A stretch of 10,873 bases of DNA from SUG1106 sp051883095 (lineage in GTDB: Bacteria; Bacillota; Clostridia; Peptostreptococcales; Anaerovoracaceae). The stretch spans positions 1-10,873 of the forward strand of contig JBJETB010000041.1 in assembly GCA_051883095.1 (NCBI GenBank). Direction: 5' to 3'. Under the pieces are notes generated by a model. It did not search any database and was not told the origin of the DNA. It worked only from the letters and a program-made list of their open reading frames with translations. The position numbers and the translations under genes are program-made. The stretch's first letter is position 1. Each line of letters starts with the position of its first letter. Shown here one piece after another: positions 1 to 6,099 of the stretch.

Positions 1-107
1 CTTTTTCGATATGAAGTCTTCTTGTGTTCGTCATCTTAACTTAATGACATTGGGCGCCGCCCTAACGGTTTTTTTCCGTTAATGCGACAGCCCCTTTTTT
101 TAAGAGA
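1..107. other. Unassigned left edge, probably the end of a further mobile element
   Basis: No convincing coding sequence is seen. The stretch holds a perfect 6-bp stem with a seven-T loop (TAACGG/CCGTTA, about 63-82), then a seven-T run ending next to the IS3/IS256 junction. On the minus strand it begins GGGGCTGTCGCATTAACGG, a G-rich start of the kind found at IS termini, but I cannot assign a family. It is not the missing 3' end of the ISL3 gene that lies on the far side of the IS256 element. Confidence 0.3.
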
Positions 108-134
108 GGGGGTGCGGACATTTTCCTGGACTGG

Positions 135-1520
135 TTATGCAGCCAGACCAAGGCTCTGTCGGTACTCCCAAGGGCTCATATTTCCGAGTGATGTTTTAAT
201 CCTTTTTGTGTTATACCATAGCAAATATTCATTTAAGATGTCAATAAACTCTGATATTTTAACACCCGTCCAATCCTGATTATAGAACATCTCGTTTTTC
301 AGATGTCCAAACAGCCCCTCACAGGCCGCGTTATCAGGAGAACATCCTTTTTTGGACATTGACCGTTCAAGACCTGCATTTTTCATCCGTTCTATCCAAC
401 CTGGCCAGCGGTAATGGCACCCTCGATCAGAATGGATTAGTGGTTGGGCTCCTTCCGGCAGATGGGATATTGCCTGATCAAGCATTGTGTTGACAAGCAC
501 GGAATCGAGTGCTGTGCTGATTGTCCAGCTGGGAAGCAAACCATCAAAGCAGTCTATAAGCACTGAAAGATAAACTTTTCCTGCCGGAAGGGCGAATTCT
601 GTTATATCCGTTAGCCACTTTTTGTTTGGTTTATCTGCATGAAAGTCCCGTTCTATTTTGTTTGGCACGGACGGGGAAATCTCTCCTTGATAGGAGTTAT
701 ACTTTCTACGCCGTTTAAGAATAACAATAAGGCCTTCTTCCCGCATGATCTGACGGATTACTTTCTCTGAAACCGTGATATTCTCCCTGCGCAGAAGTCC
801 ATGAATGCGCCGATACCCATATCGCTGTTTATTTTCGTGAAAAAGCTGATGTATCCTATTGCGAATATCGCTGTATTTATCAGGCTTATTTATGGCGGAT
901 TCCTGATAATAATAGCTGCTTTTTGATAATCCAAGCCGTTTCAGCAGGTCAGGCAGTGAATATTTACTCTTCAGGGCATCGATAATCACTGCCTTCTCCC
1001 TGTTTTTGAGAGCTGTCTGATCGATGCCGGGGTCTTTTTTTAAGACATTGATCGTCTCCTTTAAAATATCGATCTCCATCTGCATATCACTGATCTGAGC
1101 CTGCAATTGAGCAATATCGGGAGCAGATGCTGTGGACGGGGAGCCTTCCGTGAGAGTATTGGGTTTAATGTTTTTGCCATTCATCAATGCAGTGACACCT
1201 CCATGAAGATACTTCTTGCGCCAACTGTAAATACTGGCTCTGGTATAACCGATATCTTCTGATACTAATTTTATACTTTCTCCAAGCTCAAAGCAACGAC
1301 AAATGGCATTCATTTTCACTTCAACGGAAGGATTTCGTGGATGTTCTGCCGTGTTCGTCAGTTTCAAGGGTTTTCGCTCCGGTCTGGCTACCCCTTCATT
1401 AGCTATCCATGTGTAAAGCGCCCGCCTGGTCGGATAACCAAGGACTCGAATGGTGGTGGTTACCGATCCACACTGATGATAGACTTTTAAAGCGACATTA
1501 ATTTTGTCTTGTGAATACAT
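135..1520 (-). CDS. IS3-family transposase, single-ORF form
   Basis: DDE transposase that cuts and joins the ends of its own element. The 461-residue product has two N-terminal helix-turn-helix regions (about 5-45 and 65-105) and a leucine-rich coiled coil (about 136-162). A third DNA-binding region with QRYGYRRIH follows (about 228-262), then an integrase-type catalytic core (about 290-455). The catalytic triad is visible as D305 (LTDITEF), D365 (HSDRGCHY) and E401 (ACEGLFGH), with exactly 35 residues between the second Asp and the Glu. OrfA and OrfB are fused into one frame, although an A7 run remains at the KKDPG junction where many relatives shift frame. The start is ATG at 1520-1518 with AAGGAG ten bases upstream. 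No inactivating lesion is seen, so this is the one transposase in the window likely to be functional. Confidence 0.93.
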   Translation of the reverse strand: MYSQDKINVALKVYHQCGSVTTTIRVLGYPTRRALYTWIANEGVARPERKPLKLTNTAEHPRNPSVEVKMNAICRCFELGESIKLVSEDIGYTRASIYSWRKKYLHGGVTALMNGKNIKPNTLTEGSPSTASAPDIAQLQAQISDMQMEIDILKETINVLKKDPGIDQTALKNREKAVIIDALKSKYSLPDLLKRLGLSKSSYYYQESAINKPDKYSDIRNRIHQLFHENKQRYGYRRIHGLLRRENITVSEKVIRQIMREEGLIVILKRRRKYNSYQGEISPSVPNKIERDFHADKPNKKWLTDITEFALPAGKVYLSVLIDCFDGLLPSWTISTALDSVLVNTMLDQAISHLPEGAQPLIHSDRGCHYRWPGWIERMKNAGLERSMSKKGCSPDNAACEGLFGHLKNEMFYNQDWTGVKISEFIDILNEYLLWYNTKRIKTSLGNMSPWEYRQSLGLAA

Positions 1521-1529
1521 GCTGATTTA

Positions 1530-1543
1530 GCTCCTTTCGGAGC
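1530..1543 (-). promoter_or_regulatory. Hairpin sequestering the IS3 transposase ribosome binding site
   Basis: On the minus strand GCTCC-GAAA-GGAGC forms a 5-bp stem closed by a GNRA-type tetraloop. Its 3' arm contains the GGAG of the Shine-Dalgarno sequence of the transposase gene. Insertion sequences commonly hide the start this way to limit translation from transcripts reading in from outside; that role here is inferred. Confidence 0.5.
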
Positions 1544-1576
1544 CCATAGGGAGTCCAACTTTGTGTCCGCACCCCC

Positions 1577-1670
1577 AGACTGTGAAAAAAGTCTGTAAAT
1601 TTAATTAACTGATCAATAGCCTTCTATGGTAAAATCAAATTATCATAGGAGGCTATTTAGTACCATAAAA
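1577..1670 (+). mobile_element. Left terminus of the IS256-family element, cut off from its transposase gene
   Basis: The sequence GAGACTGTGAAA followed by CTGTAAATT is repeated in inverted orientation at 4642-4666, where GAGACTGTGAAA and CTGTAAATT recur on the minus strand. This gives imperfect terminal repeats of about 26 bp. A second shared block, AGCCTTCTATGGTAA, follows at both ends (1618-1632 and the complement of 4626-4640). The outermost bases lie on the other side of the IS3 insertion (from about 104). The right boundary, where IS110 begins, is not sharply defined. Confidence 0.6.
1615..1657 (+). terminator. Strong subterminal stem-loop of the IS256 element
   Basis: AATAGCCTTCTATGGT (1615-1630) pairs over 16 positions, two of them G-U, with ATCATAGGAGGCTATT (1642-1657), leaving an 11-base AT-rich loop and followed by three T. 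It sits just inside the element end and could block transcription reading in from outside. The T tract is short, so efficient termination is uncertain. Confidence 0.45.
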
Positions 1671-1699
1671 GTGTAGTTGTCAGAGAGTAATTAACTCCG

Positions 1700-1905
1700 A
1701 CATCTGCACTTATTTTTTATATAATAAGGGGAGTAATTGGTTTGACGAGCGGCTTTTTGGATTTCCACATCCGGCATAAAAACGGTCTGCCAACCCCTTA
1801 TTATATGCGTCCGCTTAAGCAGGTAGAGATGAAACTCTCGCGTAACCAACTAAAATGAATGGTAATAAGTGTGGATGGAAGCAATTACTATTTTTAAAAC
1901 AGGAG
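1700..1905 (+). ncRNA. Candidate IS110 bridge (seek) RNA leader
   Basis: IS110-family elements express a structured non-coding RNA from the region before the transposase gene; its loops base-pair with target and donor DNA. Here that region shows a perfect 13-bp long-range stem: ATATAATAAGGGG (1719-1731) pairs with CCCCTTATTATAT (1794-1806). It encloses a smaller hairpin, GGAT/ATCC around 1759-1772. Further along lie the self-complementary GCTTAAGC (1813-1820) and an AGAG/CTCT stem-loop around 1827-1840. No reading frame of note occupies the stretch. The position and nested fold are what is expected of a bridge RNA. The exact ends and the target- and donor-binding loops cannot be set without aligning relatives. 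Confidence 0.5.
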
Positions 1906-1912
1906 GTTATAT

Positions 1913-3112
1913 ATGATCAGTGTTGGAATTGATGTTTCGAAAGGAAAAAGTACGGTTTGCATTTTAAAACCATATGGAGAAATCGTAAGTAACACTTTTG
2001 AAGTAAGGCATGTATAAAGTGAACTTAAAAGTTTATCAGAAATGATTCTCAGACTCAATGACGAAATTAAAGTCGTCATGGAAGACACGGGGATATATCA
2101 TTTACCGATCCTATCCTATTTACAGGAAAAGGGAATTTTTGTTTCTGTTATTAATCCATTCGAAATGAAAGCATATGCCTGTCGAGGGATTCGAAGAGTA
2201 AAGACAGACAAACAGGATGCTATTACCATATCCAACTAAGGACTGGATAATTGGTACAAGCTTAAAGAGTACAGGGAAACAGACAAAATATATGCAGAAT
2301 TAAAGTTACTCGGAAGGCAGTATTGCCACTATATGGAACTACATGTCAATGCGCTGCTTAACCTGACACATATCCTGGATTACACAATGCCGGGAGTTAA
2401 AGGGAAATTTAGGAGCTGGCAAGAAGTGAATGGTCGGGATAAGCTAAGTGATTTTGTAGAAAAATACTGGCATTTTGATAATATCACATCTATGAGCATG
2501 GAAAATTTTATAGATGATTATCTTTTCTAGGCAAAAGAAAAGAAATACCACCAGAACAAATCAAAGGCTGTGGAAGTCTATATGCTTGCATCTGATGGCA
2601 TCCCTACGTTATCCTCTAATACTCCATCGACCAAAATGTTAGTATTAGAAGCGGTTAGGGTACTTAGAGAAATCGATAATACCCTAATGGAAATCATAAC
2701 ACGAATGAAGGAATTAGCAAAGACCCTTCCTGAATATGAAGTGGTTCGATCTATGGGTGGCGTTGGAGATGTCCTTGCAGCAAAACTGATTGCTGAGATT
2801 GGTGATATACGGCGTTTTCACAGTGGGAAGGCACTTATTGCTTATGCGGGAATTGATGCACCGCCGTATCAGTCAGGACAGTTTATGGGAACAAGTCGAA
2901 GAATTAGCAAGCGTGGTTCGAGTGTGTTAAGAAAGATTGGTTATGAAACAATGAGGGCTTTAAAAACACATAAGGAGCCCGAAGATGCGTCGGTATACAG
3001 ATACATATTAAAAAAAGAGGCTGAAGGTAAGCCTAAGAAACAAGCTAAAATTGCTGGACTTAATGAATTTCTTAGAATTTATTATGCAAGAGTAAGATCC
3101 GTCTATGATTGA
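1913..3112 (+). pseudogene. IS110-family transposase interrupted by three nonsense codons
   Basis: A single frame of 400 codons runs from ATG 1913, with AGGAGG six bases upstream, to TGA 3110-3112. It is broken only by TAA at 2015-2017 (codon 35), TAA at 2237-2239 (codon 109) and TAG at 2528-2530 (codon 206). The N-terminal DEDD RuvC-like nuclease keeps D7 (GIDVSKGK), E57 (MEDTGIYH), D99 and D102 (KTDKQDA). The C-terminal Tnp20 domain keeps a helix-hairpin-helix-like GGVGD segment (about 283-287) and the Ser of SKRG (about residue 332), the likely catalytic serine. No indels are seen and length matches the family. Reading through the three stops would give a complete protein, so decay looks recent. 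As it stands the element could move only if a related transposase acted on it in trans. Confidence 0.9.
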
Positions 3113-3140
3113 CGATTAACAGCAAATTTAAGGGCAAAGG

Positions 3141-3160
3141 AGACTGATAAGAGTCAGTCT
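3141..3160 (+). terminator. Stem-loop at the 3' end of the IS110 element
   Basis: AGACTGA (3141-3147) pairs with TCAGTCT (3154-3160) around a six-base loop, followed by the weakly T-rich ATTTGTTGTG. It lies 28 bases after the transposase stop and may terminate its transcript or be part of the right-end recombination site. Confidence 0.4.
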
Positions 3161-3201
3161 ATTTGTTGTGCAATAATTTAGGAAAAACGAGAACAAAAAA
3201 C

Positions 3202-3238
3202 GCTAAGAAAAGAAAGTTTTAACTTGACTTTTCTTAGC
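3202..3238 (+). promoter_or_regulatory. Long hairpin immediately before the IS256 transposase start
   Basis: GCTAAGAAAAG (3202-3212) pairs perfectly over 11 bp with CTTTTCTTAGC (3228-3238), and an inner AAGTT/AACTT stem lies in its loop. The 3' arm ends three bases before AGG, the only weak Shine-Dalgarno candidate, and eight bases before ATG 3247. Such a structure would restrain translation from read-through transcripts. Control of transposase expression is inferred from position only. Confidence 0.4.
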
Positions 3239-3246
3239 AGGTTTTT

Positions 3247-4499
3247 ATGGCAAAGAAAAAAGAAGTTTACAAGGTAAAACCGCTGAATGAAAACAAAAAG
3301 AGCATCATCGCAGCCCTTATCGATGAGTACGATATCGAAACCGCCGATGATATTCAGGAAGCACTGAAAGATCTGCTTGGAGGTACCATCAAGTCTATGA
3401 TGGAAGCCGAAATGGACGAACATCTGGGCTATGGAAGTTATGAGCGCAGTGAAGGTCGTGAACCCGGAGATAACTACCGCAATGGAACCAAGAAAAAAAT
3501 ATACGAAGTTCATATGGCGAATTTCAGGTAGATGTTCCCCAGGACAGAAACAGTACCTTTGAGCCTCAGATTGTGAAAAAGCATCAGAAGGACATATCTG
3601 AAATCGACCAGAAGATTATCAGTATGTATACCAGAGGTCTTACTACAAGGCAGATATCCGAGCAAATAGAGGAAATCTACGGTTTTGAGTGCTCTGAGAG
3701 CTTCATTTCCGATGTTACAGACAAGATATTGCAGGATATCGACGATTGGCAGAATCGTCCTTTGGATGAGATTTATCCGATTATGTTTATAGATGCAGTT
3801 CACTTTTCTGTAAGAGAAGATAACCGCATAAAGAAGCTTGCAGCCTATGTAATTCTTGCAATAACACTGGACGGCAGAAAGGATGTAATCAGCCTTCAGA
3901 TCGGAGAGAATGAAAGCAGTAAGTACTGGCTTGGAGTTCTGAACGAACTTAAGAACCGTGGGGTAAAGGATGTTATGATAATCTGTGCAGACGGATTAAC
4001 AGGAATTAAAGAAGCCATAGGAACAGCCTTTCCTGATACCGAATATCAGAGGTGCATAGTACATCAGGTCAGAAATACCCTTAAATACGTACCATACAAG
4101 GATATGAAAGCCTTTGCGACGGATTTAAAGACAATATACCTTGCACCGAGCGAGGAGCAGGGACGAGCTCAGTTAGAACGTGTAACAGAGAAATGGGAAC
4201 CAAAGTATCCTAACGCCATGAAGAGCTGGTCCCAGAACTGGGATGTGATAAGTCCAATTTTCAAATTTTCTAACGATGTCAGGAAAGTCATCTACACTAC
4301 CAATGCCATTAAGAGCCTGAACAGTACATACAAGAAACTCAATCGCCAAAGGTCAGTGTTCCCAAGTGATAAAGCTTTGCTCAAAGCCCTCTATCTTTCA
4401 ACGCTGCAGGCGACTAAGAAATGGTACCTGCCGCTGAGAAACTGGGGCAAGGTCTACGGAGAATTTGCAGTAATGTACGAGGGACGAATACCGTCCTAA
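3247..4499 (+). pseudogene. IS256 (mutator)-family transposase, frameshifted and lacking the catalytic Glu
   Basis: Mutator-type DDE transposase in two pieces. Codons 3247-3531 carry the N-terminal part (MAKKKEVYKVKPLNEN onward to YRNGTKKK). The frame then changes at the A7 run 3493-3499, and the rest, SYGEFQVDVPQDRNSTFEP through to YEGRIPS, is read one frame back to 4499. Restored length is about 417 residues, normal for the family. The catalytic Asp residues are seen in MFIDAVHF (codon 3792-3794) and CADGLTG (codon 3990-3992). The motif expected to read TTNAIESLN reads TTNAIKSLN: codon 4311-4313 is AAG where GAG would give the catalytic Glu. Slippage on A7 could rescue the frame but not this substitution, so the enzyme should be inactive. 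The cysteine-containing QRCIVHQVRN segment typical of the family is intact. Confidence 0.93.
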
Positions 4500-4572
4500 A
4501 CTAGCCAAGAGATAAGCAAGGACTCCTCCGAAAATTCGAAGGAGCCCTTGACATTTTTTGAATGCTAGTTTA
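4497..4572 (+). terminator. Terminator structure after the IS256 transposase
   Basis: The inner stem GGACTCCTCCGAA (4520-4532) pairs with TTCGAAGGAGCCC (4535-4547) with two mismatches and is followed by TTGACATTTTTT. An outer perfect 9-bp inverted repeat, TAAACTAGC (4497-4505, overlapping the stop codon) and GCTAGTTTA (4564-4572), encloses it. Confidence 0.65.
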
Positions 4573-4642
4573 TATTGTCAGCAAGCAAGACACCTGCTGA
4601 AATGAGAGTGTCAAAGCTATCTAATTACCATAGAAGGCTAAT
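4573..4642. other. IS256 right subterminal region
   Basis: Non-coding. Overlapping short inverted repeats are present: CAGCA/TGCTG (about 4580-4600) and GACAC/GTGTC (about 4589-4612). The block TTACCATAGAAGGCT (4626-4640) is the inverse of sequence near the left terminus and so is probably part of the transposase-binding ends. Confidence 0.4.
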
Positions 4643-5800
4643 TTACAGAAAAACTTTCACAGTCTCTTCTGTGAATGAATTCGACAGTTTTCTCTCGTCA
4701 TAAGGCCTTAAAAATGAATTCAGTATTTCTTCCTGCCAATTAAAGAGAATGGCTGTAAATTCATCATACTGACGTATTCCGGAGTTTTTAAATGATTTTG
4801 CAATCTTTGGGAATCTGTCACAAGCTTCATCGTAAGTGGATTTCCGATTAAATGCCCTGTATTCTTCTTTGAGAGAATATGCCTGAGCAAGAACAGGGAA
4901 TGTGTCTAGAATCATATGTAAGATATCGCGACGGTTTAGTTTCATTTTGAACCTGCTGTTGTAAACCCTGTCGTTATCAAGATAGATATTATCCTTCTCA
5001 AGCAGCCAATGCCATTTCTTCAGCAGGTAATATGCATTGGAGCCATATTCACATTGCTTCATTAAATCGACTCTAAGGCGTTCAAATCCCTTGGTTAAAT
5101 GTGAAACAACATGAAAGGGGTCAACGGCGATAGTAGCATTGGGAAAGTAAGTATTTACAACATCCTTGTATGATTCCCACATATCAATTGTTACATATTT
5201 TACGCGGCATCTTTCCTCCCTGGGAATACTTGAAAAATACAGGGATAGGTGCTGTTTGTTTCTTGAATCAAGCACATCATATATATGGCGGTTAACATTA
5301 TCAACGATGATGCAAAGGTAACTTGAATTGCGTCTGGAAAGATAGTTGTTATGGATTTCATCAATACCCAGACATTCCGGAAGCTGCCGTTTAGGTATGG
5401 TGACATATGAATCAAGGTATTTGCATAGCTGAGTTGTTGATATATTGAGTTCATCGGAAATCATCTTAAGGTTGTAGTTAAGATTTCCGAGGAGCTTCAT
5501 TGCATTTTGGATAAGAAAGTATGATGAATTAAATCCATCAAAGGAGAAAGGATTCTTTTCAAATGCGGTTTTCTTGCAGTCCTTGCAGATATATCTGTTG
5601 GCATTGTAATGAATGATACCTTTGTGATCCCGGATGGCGGGATGATTGATAATTTTAAGTTTATGTCCGTGTCCAATCATCTGACCGCCACAAACAGGGC
5701 AGGACATAGGTTTTCTGACAAGTGTAATGTCATAGTAAACGATGTCATCCACTACCCGGACATTGCATTCTGAGATATCTGAGGTAGTGACATTTAGCAA
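4643..5800 (-). pseudogene. ISL3-family transposase, 3' end cut off by the IS256 terminus
   Basis: Minus-strand DDE transposase. An N-terminal zinc-binding region shows CPVCGG (about 34-39) and CKDCKK (about 72-77). A helix-turn-helix follows (LKMISDELNISTTQLCKYLD, about 111-130), then the catalytic core with LGIDEIH and VTIDMWESYK as the likely first and second Asp, and FHVVSHL after it. SNSFTE near the end matches the family's SN...E segment, where the third acidic residue lies. Right after that Glu the homology stops: the last residues, ETVKVFL, and the stop are encoded by the IS256 terminal repeat, so several dozen C-terminal residues are missing. The coordinates start at TTG 5800-5798. 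A GGGAGG Shine-Dalgarno (5840-5835) is well placed only for an in-frame ATT at 5827-5825 (giving IPNIDFITSLLNV), so the true start may be rare or mutated. Confidence 0.85.
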
Positions 5801-5837
5801 TGATGTGATAAAATCAATATTAGGAATAACGATTCCT

Positions 5838-5890
5838 CCCTTCGTGTTAAATTATGACTTGGATGCAAATTAATCATAATACATGAAGGG
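5838..5890 (-). promoter_or_regulatory. Two-part hairpin upstream of the ISL3 transposase gene
   Basis: CCCTTCGTG (5838-5846) pairs with CATGAAGGG (5882-5890) over nine positions with one G-T, and ATTATGA (5851-5857) pairs with TCATAAT (5874-5880) inside it. The outer stem covers half of the Shine-Dalgarno sequence of the ISL3 gene, another arrangement that would limit translation of read-through RNA. Confidence 0.4.
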
Positions 5891-5900
5891 CATTTTTTTC

Positions 5901-6001
5901 TACCCACACGATAATTTAGAGAACACCCACACGGACAAAAAAAGTGGGTGAATTTCACCCACACGATAGTTTAGAGAGCACCCACACGATAATTTAGAGC
6001 G
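5901..6001. repeat. Four-unit 23-bp repeat cluster at the IS/operon boundary
   Basis: Units of 23 bp begin at 5901, 5924, 5956 and 5979. The consensus opens CACCCACACGATAATTTAGAG (last bases GAA, GAG or GCG). Unit 2 agrees only in CACCCACACGG before diverging, and nine extra bases separate units 2 and 3. GTGGGTG-AATTT-CACCCAC (5944-5962) makes a perfect palindrome between the two pairs. Read on the minus strand, units begin like an IS end (GCTCTAAATTATCGTGTGGG). This is most simply a terminal or subterminal binding-site array of the ISL3 element, or a leftover end of another IS with multiple terminal repeats such as IS21. I cannot decide between them. Confidence 0.55.
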
Positions 6002-6002
6002 C

Positions 6003-6059
6003 CTTTTGAATTTAATGGACGAAAAAGATATTGACGCAACAGAGTTCTTGATGGTATAA
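6003..6059 (+). other. Possible 3' remnant of a truncated upstream gene
   Basis: An open frame ends at TAA 6057-6059 and reads LLNLMDEKDIDATEFLMV. It is acidic, protein-like in composition and begins just where the repeat cluster ends. It could be the tail of a gene cut by the insertion sequences. It overlaps the promoter of the downstream operon and is too short to identify, so it could equally be chance. Confidence 0.2.
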
Positions 6060-6060
6060 T
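6031..6060 (+). promoter_or_regulatory. Sigma-A-type promoter of the four-gene operon
   Basis: TTGACG (6031-6036) and TATAAT (6055-6060) are separated by 18 bp. That is one mismatch from the -35 consensus and a perfect -10, with a predicted start near 6067. The promoter lies between the repeat cluster and the first gene. No obvious operator palindrome or riboswitch fold is seen in the short leader. Confidence 0.7.
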
Positions 6061-6099
6061 GGGCTAAAGGTCAGACCAATTAGAAAGAGAGGTAAAAAC

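Larger units (their letters stand above)
108..1576 (-). mobile_element. IS3-family insertion sequence, apparently complete
   Basis: The ends are an exact 13-bp inverted repeat, GGGGGTGCGGACA at 108-120 and its complement at 1564-1576. A looser match (TTGGACT against CTGGACT) continues inward. The repeats are flanked by AGA on both sides (105-107 and 1577-1579), consistent with the 3-4 bp target duplication of this family. A single transposase gene fills the element on the minus strand. Removing the element and one AGA rejoins an IS256-like terminus (AAGAGACTGTGAAA), so the IS3 landed in the tip of an existing IS256 element. A caveat is that many IS3-family ends start TG, which is not seen at the left boundary, so each end could be off by a base or two. 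Confidence 0.85.
1670..3175 (+). mobile_element. IS110-family insertion sequence with defective transposase
   Basis: The element consists of about 240 bases of structured non-coding leader, a DEDD transposase frame (1913-3112) and a short non-coding tail with a stem-loop at 3141-3160. It lies between the left terminus and the transposase gene of an IS256 element. IS110 elements typically lack clear inverted repeats and clear target duplications, so the boundaries are approximate (left about 1660-1685, right about 3160-3185). A long upstream non-coding stretch fits the IS110 group, which encodes its guide RNA upstream of the gene, rather than the IS1111 group. Confidence 0.75.
3175..4666 (+). 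mobile_element. IS256-family element, main body and right terminus
   Basis: This part carries the frameshifted transposase, its terminator and a right terminal repeat (about 4642-4666) matching the left one near 1577-1603. With the IS110 and IS3 insertions removed, the element runs from about 104 to about 4666. The 8-bp flanks do not match (TTTTTTAA on the left, TTCTGTGA on the right), so no target duplication survives. The right end lies inside an ISL3 transposase gene. Confidence 0.7.

Noticed and set aside
82..279. Small + strand gene at the left edge
   Set aside because: It runs antisense across the IS3 terminus and the 3' end of the transposase gene, has no ribosome binding site, and its composition looks like a shadow frame.
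1021..1065. Programmed frameshift in the IS3 transposase at its A7 run
   Set aside because: The two parts are already in one continuous frame of 461 codons, so no shift is needed.
2015..2530. Alternative genetic code or recoding of TAA and TAG in the IS110 gene
   Set aside because: Both TAA and TAG would need to be sense, yet neighbouring genes end normally at TAA, so ordinary nonsense mutation fits better.
3178..3803. Minus-strand reading frames opposite the IS256 transposase
   Set aside because: They lie antisense to a well-supported transposase and resemble no protein; they follow from its codon composition.
108..4666. Composite transposon carrying cargo between matching IS copies
   Set aside because: The elements are of different families and nothing but transposase genes lies between them; the arrangement is nesting.
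5901..6001. Short CRISPR array
   Set aside because: Units are directly adjacent or nearly so, without unique spacers of constant length, and no cas gene is present.
6061..6099. Riboswitch or attenuator in the operon leader
   Set aside because: Only about 30 transcribed bases precede the first ribosome site, too short for a riboswitch, and no stem is visible.
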